Assembly (NCBI GenBank): GCA_029298735.1
Contig: JANSLP010000207.1
Location: 1 to 57,142 of the forward strand
Origin: Ophiostoma sp. CBS 140.51
Lineage: Eukaryota; Ascomycota; Sordariomycetes; Ophiostomatales; Ophiostomataceae
DNA length: 57,142 bases
Direction of reading: 5' to 3'
In this document: positions 32,929 through 45,600 of the stretch, in pieces
How positions within the stretch are numbered: the first letter of the stretch is position 1
How the letters are laid out: each line of letters starts with the position of its first letter
Translations under genes and position numbers: made by a program
The notes under the pieces: generated by a model
What the model was told of the DNA's origin: nothing
Seen by the model: the letters and a program-made list of their open reading frames with translations, nothing else
The model's database searches: none

Positions 32929-33935
32929 TCAGCGAAAAGGAGAGAAACGGGCGACGCGAGACTGCCTACTTTTGACATACAAAGCCGCGACTGCCGCTTG
33001 TCGACATATAGCAAATACTCGCAGTCCGTCAACAGAGACGCCTTTGACCGTCTTGGACACGGCAGTCTACAGGCACAAAACAACACGTTGAGCTGGAGCG
33101 CACCGCAACCACACGACACGCTCATTACCTACGTCTACGCCGAATCCAGCTTTGGCCGCGAGAATCTTGCCTACTTTATCCAGATCGGCCTCCACCGTGC
33201 AGCCGACTTTGTCTTCACCTTCAATGGCGAAACCGACATCGACAGTCTCTTGCCCGACTGGGACAACATTCGGGTTGTCCACCGCAACAACACTTGCTAT
33301 GATATGGGTGCCGTCGGTGAGGTCTTGAGGATCGACGACCTGTGGAAGAGCTAAAAAAATTCATCAGTATCAATTCCAGTTTAAGGGGCCCTTATGTGCC
33401 CTACTGGTCCGACGGCTGTTGGACCGACATGTATCTCAACAAGTTGACCGACACTACCAAGTTTATCGGCCTCACGGCCAACTGCTATCCCCGACCACAT
33501 GTCCAGTCGATGATCTTTGCCACGGACAGCGTTGGCATGGCCGTCCTCCTCGACCCAGAACATGCCACGACGGGTGTAGACGACAAGTACGGCGCTTCCA
33601 ACGACACTGTCGGCCTCAGTGGTTGCTATAGTAGTCATCGTGCTGCTATCCACTCCGAGATTGGCCTAGCGACACTCATACAAAACGCCGGCTACTCGGT
33701 CGACGTCATGATGGCCGCCTTCCATCAGGAGACAAGCCTCGAAGCATACTGCAACGCTACGGACAACAAAGGTGATGTCCTGAACAACGACGACTACTTT
33801 GGGTTCAACCTCCACCCCTACGAGACCATCTTCTTCAAGACGAACCGCAAGATCGACCCGGTAGCCATTAAGATGCTGACCGAGTGGCACTTGAAGCGGA
33901 ACGTCACGGCCCAGACGCTGTGTCCAGCAAAATAG
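32929..33935 (+). pseudogene. Glycosyltransferase-like (rhamnan-synthesis-F-like) gene relic, 5'-truncated and frameshifted
   Basis: Two overlapping frames carry successive parts of one protein. The first (open from 32929 to the stop at 33352-33354) has ITYVYAESSFGRENLAYFIQ, the acidic FTFNGETD and NNTCYDMGAVGEVL. The second (from about 33342 to 33935) continues with KKFISINSSLRGPYVPYW, GCWTDMYLNKLTD and HVQSMIFATDSVGMAVLL. That order (a D-x-G-A motif, then Asn/Ser-Ser-x-Arg-Gly-Pro, then His-Val-Gln-Ser) is that of fungal and algal proteins resembling bacterial rhamnan synthesis protein F. The frames are offset by one base near 33342-33351, consistent with loss of one nucleotide. No ATG or membrane-anchor exon was found upstream. 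The rest is well kept, so decay is recent, or the shift is a sequencing error. The substrate is unknown. Confidence 0.75.
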
Positions 33936-34680
33936 TGCCTTTTTATCAGACCTCCATCATTCTCTGTGTAATATTTCTTTTATTTGTATAAATACTCCCA
34001 TTGAATTTATATCTCTTATTTATCATTTATCGTTTGTCGTTCTATATTAAAGCAGGCGTCTTTTGTGAAATTCAAAACGAGCGTTGCAGGGCAGATGGTC
34101 CTATTTGTATAGCTAGATGGCAGTGACAGACTAATATAATACCAATAAAGCAAAAAACACCTTTATGCAATGCAAAAAAAAAAATAAACACATTGAAGAT
34201 GACATACCGCTCATGTCAATTGGGTATGAGAAGGCAAAATAGCTGGCAGGTGCCAGCACGGTGATGCGGGTCATAATGAATGGTGTGCAACGGTTGGTGG
34301 ACGGCGTGCTAAAAGTGGATCCAATTAGCCTTGCAAGCCTCAGTATCCGCCCTCTCGGATCGTGCTCCTTCCGGGATTGTGTTTGAGAAAGCGTGGCTGG
34401 TAGCTTTGGGAGGGAAGGGGCGGCCGACGCCAGTTTCCAACTTTCCGGGTCTCTCATAAAAACGGAAGCTGCCAAATAACTACACTATTTAAACGTCGTT
34501 ACTTTCACCTCCATATATATCAGGTGAATTGTTGCTCTGCCGCCGATTCCAGGTCGTAAGCAAGTCCCGGCAGCCGAAGCTACCCTGAAACAACAAGCTA
34601 GCTCACAGGCCAACTTATCGCTGCCACTTCACATACTCTCCCCAACCTCATTCTCCTTTACATCTTTATCAACATCAACC
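33936..34680. promoter_or_regulatory. Upstream region of the lipocalin-like gene
   Basis: 745 bp. The left half is AT-rich with A and T runs. ATATATAT around 34511-34518, about 165 bp before the ATG, is a plausible TATA element, followed by a C-rich leader. No other gene is supported; the minus-strand frame at 34131-34475 has no recognisable content. Confidence 0.5.
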
Positions 34681-35394
34681 ATGGCTTCAGAACCAACAGG
34701 TGCGCCGGCTGCAGCACCGGTCGCTGCCCCCGTACCTGCGCCGACAGCTGCTCCAGCGACCGCGCCGGCAACAACCGCTGCGCCCGCCGACGTTGTCTTA
34801 CGCACACCGTCCAAGTACATCTCTTCGTCGTCCACACCTTTTTCTACTTTTAATGCACCCCCTGCCAACTGGCTCGTCCGCACCTGGTCCGTCACCCATT
34901 CGACTTTGAGAATGTGGCGCTCTGCCCAAAACGTTCGCATCAGCTACAAACTGCTGCCCGACGACGCCAGCGGGCGGCCGCGCAATGAAGACCGTGTCGA
35001 GTACGAGTCCAATAAGGGCTCAGGGCCCAAAAAGATCAAGTCGGTGGAGGGCAATAACGTGGGCGGAGCGACAGGTGACGGCACGTTCGACTGGCGTGGC
35101 AAAAGTTGGCTGTTCTTTGTGACAAGCCACTGGGAGATTCTGGGCTGGGGCGAGCGCCCGTTGGCGGGCGATAAGCCTGGCGAGGTGGAGCGGTGGGTGG
35201 TGACATGGTTTGCGCCGACTCTTTTCACCAAAGAGGGGATCGATTTTTACAGCGACCGGCGCGAGGGCCTGAGCGCGGAGACGACAGCGGCACTGCAGAC
35301 GGCCATTGAGAAGACGGCGCAGTGGCCGGCACCGCTGGCGACGCTTGCAAAAGACTTGCTGCCGGTCGATATCAACCTGCCATGGTCGGAGTAG
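34681..35394 (+). CDS. Lipocalin-like fungal protein of unknown function
   Basis: Single exon, 237 aa, start ATG 34681 in good context after a C-rich leader. Residues 5-40 are almost entirely Ala, Pro and Thr, a flexible low-complexity segment. The rest has the feel of a single-domain beta-barrel: NWLVRTWSVTHSTLRMWRSA, an Arg-Ile-Ser-Tyr strand, then FDWRGKSWLFFVTSHWEILG, VTWFAPTLFTKEGIDFYSDR and a final amphipathic helix. The early Trp-x-Val-Thr-His and regularly spaced aromatic strands match fungal hypothetical proteins often described as lipocalin-like, which would bind a small hydrophobic ligand. No signal peptide is visible, so it is probably cytosolic. Ligand and process are unknown. 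Confidence 0.75.
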   Translation: MASEPTGAPAAAPVAAPVPAPTAAPATAPATTAAPADVVLRTPSKYISSSSTPFSTFNAPPANWLVRTWSVTHSTLRMWRSAQNVRISYKLLPDDASGRPRNEDRVEYESNKGSGPKKIKSVEGNNVGGATGDGTFDWRGKSWLFFVTSHWEILGWGERPLAGDKPGEVERWVVTWFAPTLFTKEGIDFYSDRREGLSAETTAALQTAIEKTAQWPAPLATLAKDLLPVDINLPWSE

Positions 35395-36122
35395 AGAGAA
35401 GGAGCACGGAGGGGCGGAGAATATGATACCTTTTAGTCATTTTGGATACATAGTCGCATATTACTGCAATACACATTTCACTGTTTGTTTAAGTTTGATT
35501 GTTGAAATTGTTCGCTTCCATTAAAATGTAAGGTGGTTTGCTCGCACGTGGTAATCTATCGAATATTTAGTCTCCCATTTCCGAGTTACCAGGATATATC
35601 TTCTGCCCTCATGAGAAGAATATCCGTTCCGTGTCCCAGGGCCTAGAATCTAGTCCCGTATATTCCATGCCCGATATTATTCCATGTTCCCCATGCACCA
35701 TTGCTTTTGACCCATTCGCTAGGAAGCATGACAAACAAAGATGAACAAGACGGAAGAAAAGAAGACGTGAAGTGAAGAAAAGACACATAATAACGCCCTG
35801 AGGGTGCCGGTATATAAAAAGAACATGCTCGAAATAGCACAAATAAAGTAAATAAAATCGTTTCCTTCGTAACACAACGAGACACTTGCATGCCGGTGCT
35901 TTGCTATGCAGGGGTATAGAGGTGCAAGTAAATGAGAAATAAAACAAAATACAATAGTAAATGGCCGAGGGTGGAGGAAGGAGAGAAGGGAAAGAAACGG
36001 CCAAAAAGAGAGAAGTGCTGCACGCTGGCGCTAAATGCACGCAGTAAATAAAAGAGAGAGATGGGAAATATGCAAAGGGAAAGTAGAAGGATCGTAAGGG
36101 ACTATCGTACTAGAGTTGTGCT
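35395..36122. other. Convergent intergenic region
   Basis: 728 bp holding the 3' ends of the lipocalin-like gene (+) and the Lte1-like gene (-). AT-rich; no coding frame. The minus-strand AATAAA at 36127-36122 overlaps the stop codon of the Lte1-like gene; whether it is used is unclear. Confidence 0.5.
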
Positions 36123-39100
36123 TTATTCCAGTGCGTCAGAGTATTTGCGAATGTCGTCGTCGCTCAGAGCGCTCATCCACAGACAGCGCTCCGTGATGCC
36201 CTCAATCGGCTTGAAATTGTAGAGTGCGCTCGCCTCGACCAGTCGCAGCAGTGTCTTGACAATGCTGGCTGCAAACCGGCACCGCTCAAAGTTGACCAGG
36301 GGCGCTGTTGTCGGGGAACTGGCAATCTCCGAGGGCCGCTGGGCGTTGAAGAGCAGGTCGTGCGTGTAGATGCCTACAAAGGGAATGCAGCCCGCATCTG
36401 CATTGTCGATACCCACGGCCTCCATCTCGGCGCGCAAGCTGTAAAAGTTGCGCGTCGGCGAGACCAGGGCCTCGAGGTCGCGTAGTGTGCGCGCGTCGCT
36501 CGGTGGGATCATGGCCCAGGTCTGCGTGAGCCGGCTGACTTCATTGCTTGTGAGGGCAATCGTGATCTGGCTCATTGTCGCATAGTTGCGATAGCGGCGG
36601 CAGTGTGCAGCAATGTGGATGAACTTGATAGTGCAGCGGGCACGCTCCTCAAGGTCTTGCGTCAGAATTACTTCGGAGATGGCCCACTTGACCATAATGT
36701 TGAAGCGGGCGATAACCACCTCAACACCGCGTGCGTCCGAGTTCCTCAAAAAGTCCACCCAGGACCGTGCGTTGCCGTTCTCGGCGTTCTTCCACCGCAT
36801 CTCAATGAGCTCCTTCCAGTCGATTTCGTGGAGCGCATCCTTTTCGATCAAGGTGAATTGCTGTGCCAGAATCTCCGACTCGAATGCAAGGATGAAGGGC
36901 AAATGGACCGACAAAGTACGGGCGGCTTCGGCCTTGGCTGTGACCTGCGCGGGAGGCTGCTCGAAAACGGACCGCAGGCCCATGGCGTTTAGGACCTCGG
37001 CCTCTTCAGCCTGCTTGGAACGTAAGGTGTTGGGTGCCGTTCCATCGGGGCTCGGCGTGGGCGGGAGAGGCTTGTCTTCCCAGACCTGGAAGTCGTGGAG
37101 CTCGGGGATCTTGGCGGTATCAGGCGACATCATGAGGGCCTGCACAAGCGTAATGGGCGGAGACGGCGGGTGACCGTCGTGGATATCAATATCCTCCACA
37201 AGCTTACCAGGGTGCTGCTCCTGGAAGGGTATCGGCGGCGTCTGGGCAGGTTCGATCTGGGGGTCACCAAGCGGGTGGGCGGGCAGGCGTGAGGCGACAG
37301 TGTTTGAACGAACAGGGCCACCAGTATTGCTTGGACCGTAGATGCCGTTCTCTTCGTTCTCATCGGGGAATTCAACAGACAGCTCGGAAGACAGGTCGCT
37401 GGCGTGATCGCTCTCGTCCTCGAGGAACGAGATGTCGGTTGCTTGGCCGGGGCTTTGCGGCATCGTGTCGCCATGCTGGATCTTCTCGATGCTCTCTGTC
37501 TTTTCGACCACCTCATAGGAGTGCTGGTGGGCAAGATTGTTTCCGCTGCTGGGGCCCGTCGGAGTCTGGACACTGCTCTCGTTGCCCTCTTCAAAGATGG
37601 ACTGGTTTGCCCACTCTTCCGTGGGAGCACCCTTACTTCTCCCATCGTCGGTGAGGCCACGATCAAGCAGAGGGATGGACGAGTACGACTCGCCAGATTC
37701 GGACAGGAACGACTGCACATCTTCAACCATGCGGGGAACAGCAGCAGGGCGAAACGCGGGTGGCGGAGAGAACGCATGGACGTGCGAAGAGGTGGCCATG
37801 GAGCTGCCTCGCGGCTCGTCCGTCTCTGTGCCGTCATATTGGCTTTCGATCGCGTCCAATTCCGTGGCTGCCACGGTGCTATGCTGACCAAGCTTGGAGA
37901 GCATGGATTGGTGAGAGGGGGGGAGGTCGCTGTGGACGACTTGCCGGTGCCGGTGGTCGATCTTCTCCTCTGCTGTTAAGCGGTTATTGTCCTGTGAGGT
38001 CGGTTGTGGTGCCAGGAAACCGCTTAGTGGAGGTGCAGCAGCTGTTCCCTTTCCCGCCATCAGCGGCGTGTACATCTTGAATGGTGACTCGGAGAAGGAG
38101 ATTGTCTTTGACTTGCGCTCAAACTTGCCCTCGAGTTTCAGCAGGGCCGACTCCACGCCGCCATCGTCGTCCACATCGTCGGGAATTTGAGCCAGCTTTT
38201 GCGCCTCCGCTTCAAACGAAGGGCGCATCACAGGCTTTGACGAGTGTGTGCTGAACATGGACATGCGCTTCTTGAGTTTCTTGTCAGTCATCATGCCCAC
38301 CGAGAACGTATCTTCCTTGTCGCGGGCAGCAAAGTCGACCGAAATAACATCAACAAATCCACCGGACTCGCGGGGCCGGCTGTGGATAAAGGAGCTGCGG
38401 ATCGATTCAGAGTATGTCGTCAGGGAGCCAACCGACCGCGAGCGGCGGATCGGGCCCTGGTCCAAGTCAGCCACAGTCGTCACCGCCCGCAGATCACCGC
38501 CGGGCCGTCTCCGCAGAGCGCGAAGAGGCTGCGGCGCTTGGGCTTCGGAGGCTTCGTTAGTCGAGGCGTCGGTGTAGGTGCTGGCATCAAAGCTCAGGAT
38601 ACCCGTAGGCGGTGCAGTGCCACTCGCGTAGGAGGCAAACCGGCGGCGTCCGTAGGAACGGCTGGATTTGTGCGACATGTGCGACATGTGCGACTTGTGC
38701 GACTTGTGCGACTTGTGCGACTTGTGCGAACGGCTCGAACGATGTCTCGAGTGACCTTGGATCCAACTCGGTTGTGGGCGGCGGATGGGCGGAGAGCTTG
38801 GTAGACCGAAACTATTTGTGGCTGGATTCTTGTTGATTGTGATATCTTCCTGAACTGCGCTCGAAATCTCGTCCGCAATATCGTCAATGGGGCGCTGCGG
38901 CAAGATGATGCTATCTTCGTGTTGCAAGACGTGGGACGAGGGGCGAATGCTAGTGTCCGCAATCAAAGGGCGGGGCGGGCCGATAGTGGAGCTGTGTCCC
39001 AGTGTATCCATATCCGGGACAAATGGGGGCAGTGGGTCCATGGAAAGCGAGGGCTGAAGGACTTGCTGGCCGAGAACATAGGAGGAGCGGCGGGGTGTGC

Positions 39101-42100
39101 CCATAGGCTGGCCGGGCGGTGTTGTCGGAGGAGTAGGATCGGCAGCCACGGACAAGAAGGTCTCACCAAACATCTCAACGGATCCATTATTGCTGTTAGG
39201 AAGAGCCAACGCGCCTGTCATAGCCGGGTACTCGAGAGGAAGCGTGCCGTCAACAATAACGATGGACTTGCTTCCCGTGGTGATCCCAGTATCGCTGATG
39301 GGCCGAACCAGATTGTCGAGTCCACCAGGAGTCCAACCGAGGAAGAGGCTGTCGGAATAGGCAGACGGCGCTGTCTTCGAGTCGGGCTGCTGTTGTTGTC
39401 CGAAAGCATCGGGAGAGTCGTTCGCCTCAGCAGGAACGTCATCGCCAGGTTGTGCAGCAGCATCCAAGGACGCATCTTCACGGACTGCAACTTTGAAATC
39501 CTCGGCGATTTTAGCACCGAGAAGGTCAATCCGAACAGGTGGGCGGAAACCGTTCGTCCGAGGGCGAGCTTGCGGGACGATAGCCGTTCCAGGAAGTCGG
39601 TTTGTCGTTGCACCACGGGGTCCGATAGGTGCCATGTTGATGAAGTTTCCTTGGGTCGGAGAGATAGTCTGGCCTCGTGTGCTCAGCGCCCGTCGAACAC
39701 TGCCTAGAAGCTTGCGCATGCCCTGGCTGGACATGGCCGATGCCTTGAGCTTCTGCGAGTCTGGCACATCCAAAGCAAACGGCTGGAAGAGAGTCGTCTG
39801 GCGGCTGACACCACCACTGGTTCCTGGTGGAAGGACTTCGACGTACGGCTGGCCTGGAGGGAAGATGGCGCCGCGAACAAGACTACCGGCGTAAGGAAGG
39901 GACATCAGGATTTCGTTGTTCTTCTGAAGAAGCTTGTCCATGGTCGATGCATGTTCGCGCAGAGAGTCTGTGAGACTGTTATTTCTCTTATGCTGCTGTC
40001 CTTGGCTAGACGCCTTTTGACCGTCGTTGGGACGGACACGTTTGCCGACGAGTGCGCGAGGTGTTGTTGCAATGGGGCCGCTCGAGCTGTACACCAATGA
40101 CGGCTCAACTGGATGGGCACCAAGAGGCTGGCCCATGCTGGCCTGAAGCAACTTCATGTTCTTTGTCGGGAACGAGCAAGAAACGATGTCGAGGCTCGTG
40201 ATGCTAACAGGGGAAGCTTGTCTTCGTGCACTGAAGTCATTTGATGTTTCTCGATTCTCGGTAGTCGTTGGGCGATCACCAAGTACAACGGAGTCGATAT
40301 GGCCGGCGTGGCCGCCTGTTGAGTGGAAACTGCTGCCCGGCTCGGGGTTGACCATAGATTCGGGCGATTGGAGATGCGTGAGAAAGTTGGAATCGTCGTC
40401 CTCTTCCGATTCGTCCGGCACGTCACCAAAGGCAACTTCCTCCCAAAATGTCGGGTCCAGAGTGGGATTGCGGTGACCAGCAATACCACCAGGAGTGATC
40501 GGCACATCAGGTCCGAGAGAGTCGTCAAAGTCAGGGCCGTCCCAGTACTGTGCGCAGGAGCGCCGCCAGCACTTCTTCAGTTCGGTTAGGATCTTAAGCT
40601 GGACCTTGCGTCCACGAGGATCCTGGGAAAGTTCGTTCACAAAGCCGTTGAGCAGATCGCAAAAGAGAACACGCAGTTCGTAGTCGATCACAAAGTCGTC
40701 CATAAAGTAGTTTAGGATCCAGTGGCGGAGAGCAACAAAGGTGCGCACACGGACAACCATGCCAGCTTCGTCATCCCTCTCGACGGCCCACCGCAGACGG
40801 GCCACCAACATGCGTAGAAGGTCCCGGGCATCGAGAAAAGCACGGTAGGTGAGAAAGAAATCGGAGACGAGATCATAGTCCATGAACTTGGGCGAGGTGA
40901 TCTCCGCAACGAGACGGGGCGGTGTAGCTGCTGTGATGGCGTTGGTCGCTGGCGAGAAGCGGACAATGGTGCGATCGTCACACGCCGGCTTGAATGTAAG
41001 AGAGTCAAACATATCGGGGACAACCACGGCATAGTTGGAGTGGTATGTTGGGCGAGGTCCTTCTTCGTTAATTCGGAAGCGCGGTGAGCGCGGTGAACCG
41101 AGTGGTGAAGAAAGTCCCTGTCCATTGATTTTCTGCCGTTCAAAGATACCTTGCCGAGGAGAGACTGACGAGTCCTCCTTCTCCAGCAACGAGTGCGAGT
41201 GGTTAAAGGCCGGGCTAAAGTACGATGGCCGACTTGAGTACGGCTCTTCTGTCGGAGTATATGAAGAGCCGCGAATTAGGGGCGAGCCACGGAGAGTGAA
41301 GCGAGGAGAACCGATCTTCCACGTAGGGATGGCGATTTCAAGATGAGGCGCAGAGCCGTTCGCATGCGTTGGCGACAGGTCCTCGAGGGTCTTTGCCCTT
41401 AGCTTGTCGTCTGCTGGCTGAGTGATGACGATCTTAAAGCCACCTGGGTCAGATTCGCGAGCAATGCTAGTGTCCTGGATGGTCGAGTCAGAGATGGCTC
41501 TGCGGTGACCGCCTCCTGGCCGTCCTCCTACTGCGCCTGCTGTGCTGGGCCGTGGAATCACGTTGCGGGGCGCGTTGTTGGCATTGAAAAGTCGTAGCCT
41601 TGATACGGGAAGTGCCGTGGGCGAGGAAGGTTGATCCGGCGTCCAGTCACTACCGTAGAAATTGCTTGTTACTTCAAGTCGCAATGGCTGAGGTTGACGC
41701 TGGATCTCGTGCCGCTGTTCTTGCTGTTTATTCGGTTGTTGTTGCTGCTGCTGCTGCTGTCGTGGTCTGTGCTGCTGTTGGTCGCTGCGCTTGTCCTTGT
41801 CTTGCATGAGGATATCGAGACCTGCTGTGCCAGGTGGCGTCATGGGAAACACAAAATTCGGTTGGGGCGAGCGCAAGTGTGCTGGCCGAACAGTCGGTCT
41901 ACAAGGAAGTCCTGCGGTTAGCCATATTCACGGCGTCCAGAGTGGCAAGAGAGACAAGAGAGACAGAGACAACCCCGACACATGAGACATGGCAAGGTCA
42001 GGGCAGCCTTGTTCTCGCCAAATTTGCAGCCTCGTTCATTTATTTCTCCCTTGTCGACTTCCCGTTCTCCGTTCTTCTTTTCTTAAAGTAACTCACCTCA

Positions 42101-42668
42101 GGTAAATGCGACCATTGTTGCCGACGTTCGCCACAGTAAATTGCCGGCCCTCCCGTCCAGCAGACGAGCCATCAGGTGCAATATCCCACTTGTCGCCGCC
42201 GTCCGTAGCTTCCTTCTTAGATAGTCGATCGATCTTGTTCTCTTCTTGGCTCTTGCGTTCTGTGGCGGGCAAGAGAGACTTCGGTATATTTGTTGGCGAG
42301 GTCCGCTTCTTTGGCCGTCCGATCGTGAGCCGTGCGCCTGGTCTATCGCTGCTCTCCCGCGGCTGGGTCATCCGCCGCAACTTCAGCTCGCGCAACGATC
42401 CGCCACTATATGTGACGGGCTTGGCGGCCTCGCCATCGCGTGCGCCATGCACCGCCTTGCCGGCTGCCAATCTTGCTCGCGCACTCGAGGATCCGGGTAA
42501 CCGTTTGGGCGAGAGCGAGGGCCGAGAATGGGCGACTCGTAGCTGTGATAACGACGGAGCTTCTGGCGGCGATGGTGGGCGTAATGGCGGGTATGCAGAC
42601 GTCGTCCGGTTTATGACGATCCGCTCACTCGTTGGCGACTGAATCGGGAGCTCGAACGCAGCCTCCAT
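36123..42668 (-). CDS. LTE1: Ras-family guanine nucleotide exchange factor, Lte1-like
   Basis: Exons 42668-42097 and 41898-36123, 2115 aa; the 198-nt intron (GTGAGT donor, GCTAAC, TTGTAG) joins Tyr-Leu-Arg to Pro-Thr-Val. The N-terminal third is disordered, Ser/Pro-rich, with an eight-Gln run. A RasGEF N-terminal (REM-like) domain begins near residue 505 (PKFMDYDLVSDFFLTYRAFL around 530; RHWILNYFMDDFVIDYELRV). The CDC25-type catalytic domain occupies roughly 1850-2105 (HLPFILAFESEILAQQFTLI, FNIMVKWAISEVILTQDLEE, GCIPFVGIYTHDLLF). A REM-like domain and a catalytic domain separated by about 1150 residues is the Lte1 layout, rather than that of Cdc25 or Bud5. Yeast Lte1 promotes mitotic exit at the bud cortex; in hyphal fungi a role in septation or polarity is inference. 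No SH3 domain is visible. Confidence 0.88.
38667..38729 (-). repeat. Seven 9-bp units coding Ser-His-Lys/Met repeats in the Lte1-like gene
   Basis: Seven consecutive 9-nt units (TCGCACAAG-type on the coding strand) encode SHK, with two units changed to SHM. They lie around residues 1250-1270 in the disordered middle of the exchange factor. Near-identity at DNA level indicates recent slippage expansion. Confidence 0.95.
41736..41759 (-). repeat. CAG/CAA run coding eight glutamines
   Basis: Trinucleotide run in the N-terminal disordered part of the Lte1-like protein, flanked by further Gln and Arg residues. Mixed CAA and CAG codons slow expansion. Confidence 0.9.
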
Positions 42669-45600
42669 GGTCGTCGATAGCAGCGCCTGGTCCAGCTACC
42701 AGTCGATCTGGCTGCTTTCGTCTTGTTATTTTGTTTCTGCTGCACAAAGGCAGCCCGCACGATGGGCGGCAGTATGGGGGTGTGGTGTGTGCTGGCGTAC
42801 CACAGCAGCGTTTCCTTTCTTCAACAACGCATCTATCTTGCCGTCTTGTCGAATGTCGAATGTCGAATGTCGTCTGTGTCGAGAGATGTGGCGGGACAAC
42901 TGGAATGTGTCGATCGTGGGGGTTGAGGGCCAAAACAGTTTGGCACGCGGTGTCTTATCGAAATGTCCGTAAGGGAGGAGACAGCCTCGTGCTCATTCGT
43001 AATTGTCGAAAAAGGAAGGAATGAGGGTGAATAGAGAAAAAGTAAAAAAGGAAGGGGTTACTGCCGAACGAGTATATTTTGTGACTGTGCGTTGTGTGCG
43101 CCCAGGTTCCGTACTCAGTACGCTGTGGGGAAGGAGCAGAGAGCCAACAGAGCACTGGGTGTTTTCGAGCATGGGGTGGTGGGAGTCCGGGCAAGAGCGA
43201 CTGCGAGGGAGCTGCATTGACAATAGGGAAAGACCGTGGTGAACTGGAAAGTGGGAAGGGGCGTTGAGTGGAGCCGGGAGGCTCGTGTGGTGTGTGCGCG
43301 CGGAAGGAGCAGACGACACTAAAGTCGCACTGCAAAGCGGAAGGCACAAAGGTTATTTCATGTGTGCAGCGAACGCGCCGTACTGTCGCATTGGAGAGAC
43401 AGGGCGGAAAACACATGCCGTTCACAATAATACAAGTACGACATGCATCCTACAGCTCTACGATGTGCTATCAGAGCAGATTCGTAGACAGACCATGAAA
43501 ACAGGTCCGGATAACGGAGTGCCCTATTTACTAGAAACTTGGTCGCTCCTTCCTCGAACAAAGAGAGGGCCTGCTATGGGCTTAACCGTTACGGAAAGAA
43601 CCAACGACGACGAGATTATCCGAGACAAACAAGCAACTGCAATCTTGGTTGCCTTTGCCTCGGGAAATCAGGAAGGTTCGACTCGAGAGACGGGCTGGAG
43701 GAGCGGAAAGAACGCGTCAATATGAGAAGGAGACAAGAGAAAACGGGCTGCTTGAAAAATAGGAGCCGCGATTGTCCAATTACAACGCCAACAACAAAAA
43801 CGCCAACAGCCGGCACCAACAACTCCAAAAAGCAACGAAATCGTGCCCGACGCGAAAAAAGCAAAGAAAACGCAAAAAGGAGGCAAGGCGAAAGCACAGA
43901 GCACCAACTGGGGTGAGCAACAGGCAAACGGCGAAAGGATTGCGGCCGGGCCAGGGTACGCATTAGGGGAAAAGGAGAAAGGTTCCAAAAAGCTGGAAAG
44001 AAAGGCGAGCAAAAGCCAAAGAATAGTGACTGGTCGTCGAATGACAGGCCTGGCTTTTGGGGGGCCATTGAGAGGTGCGCTACAGGGGTCTGTTTACGAC
44101 TGGGGCCTGTTGATGACAGATTGGTAAGTACCAGGGGGACTGACTTCGGATGGGACAAGGCCACTGGAGGAAAAGAAAGAGAGCCGACGAGAACAAAGAA
44201 AAGAGAGAAATGTGAGTGAGCATCGACCACTTCCCTGCAATATATGGACGATGGAGCTAACCGGGTGCAAGAGGAGAGAGTGCGTGACGAAAGACGCGGA
44301 CCAGGGTTTTCCTGGTTGGGCAAACGGCCAAAATACATCCAGGGCAGAGGCCAGGAAGGACGAGGCAGGCCTAGACTCATATATGTGTGAGGTTTATGGC
44401 CGTGTCGTGATTAGAGCCAGGAGAGGCCAGGCTACCGTCTCGCTAGGCGAAAATGGAAGACCAACAACAACAGACCAACACAACCAACGGACGAAATAGC
44501 CTGGCAAGCGACACAGACGCGCTGTTGTCAATGTGTGTACGGAGTAATACTGAGTACATAACCTGCCTCAGTCTGATCACCAAGCAACACACATCATCGC
44601 GCGCATCGTGGCTCGTCCAAACCCATTTGGTGGCGCCATCACGCTGTTGTGTTTTGTGGTTTCTGTGATGCGTGAAACCGCGTAGAGATCAGAGCCCAGC
44701 TTGTCTTCCAGCCTCATGCTTTACGGAGAACGTGCAAGAAAGATACGGAGAATTATTTGCACGAGCGACACCGCAAGCACATGCTTTCTTCCAACACGAT
44801 TTGCAGAATACAGTGACAGTGAGAGCGTACTCACCCCGCCCGCGAGTCATCACTTCTCATACCCAGCGTTGCACTCCGACAGTTAGCATCGACAGGAACA
44901 GCGCTGATCTTCGCGGCCGCTCGACATAATATTGGGCTGCCGGTCGTCATTGTGGGCGATGCTCGACAAAGATGTGCGCCTTCAGGCTTTCAGGCGCCTC
45001 CAGACTTTCTTCTTCTCTCATATAGTGGCTGAAAGTCGCGCAACTGTCGAGCCGTCTACCAGGCTGGCGGTGTGCTTTGCTCGGTACTTTTGTCGCGCGC
45101 CGCCGTTTGACGTGCATCGACAATGAGCACACCTCAGATCGACATCGTGTCCACATGACAAAAGGATCAGGACATAATTTGTGTGTTTTTAGGTCTGTGA
45201 ACTCTGTTAGGGCCTGTTGAGTCTGTCCGTCGCAATCCTCGAATGCACCTGTGACGACAAGAGCGGCGCTTTTTTGCGCACGCAGAAGCGCAAAATGGGG
45301 AAGGAACCCCACAGAGGTGAGTCTTCGCGCCTGATCCAGGATAGCGCGAGTGATGGGCGTTGCAAAGAGGATGAAAGAAGATGAGAGAAAACGGGTCGCA
45401 TCACGGCATCACAGCGCCCATCACATCGGCCATAGCCCACGAAAGCACACGAAAAGGCACAAAAAAGCAACAAAAAGACAGGCCAGGGCCAAACCTAAAC
45501 GAGCCTAGCCCTTGCCCTTGTTACGAGCCGTGGCGGGTGCAAACGGTTCGGCTTGTTAGCCAGGCCCAGGAGGAGCCAGTTGCGCGCCCTCTTCCGTCAT

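Noticed and set aside
34131..34475. 114-codon minus-strand frame upstream of the lipocalin-like gene
   Set aside because: No motif, overlaps the likely promoter, and the translation has no consistent structure.
43616..44380. 254-codon minus-strand frame upstream of the Lte1-like gene
   Set aside because: Hydrophobic, Ser/Pro/Phe-rich read-out of a C/T-rich leader on that strand; no motif and no conserved helix pattern.
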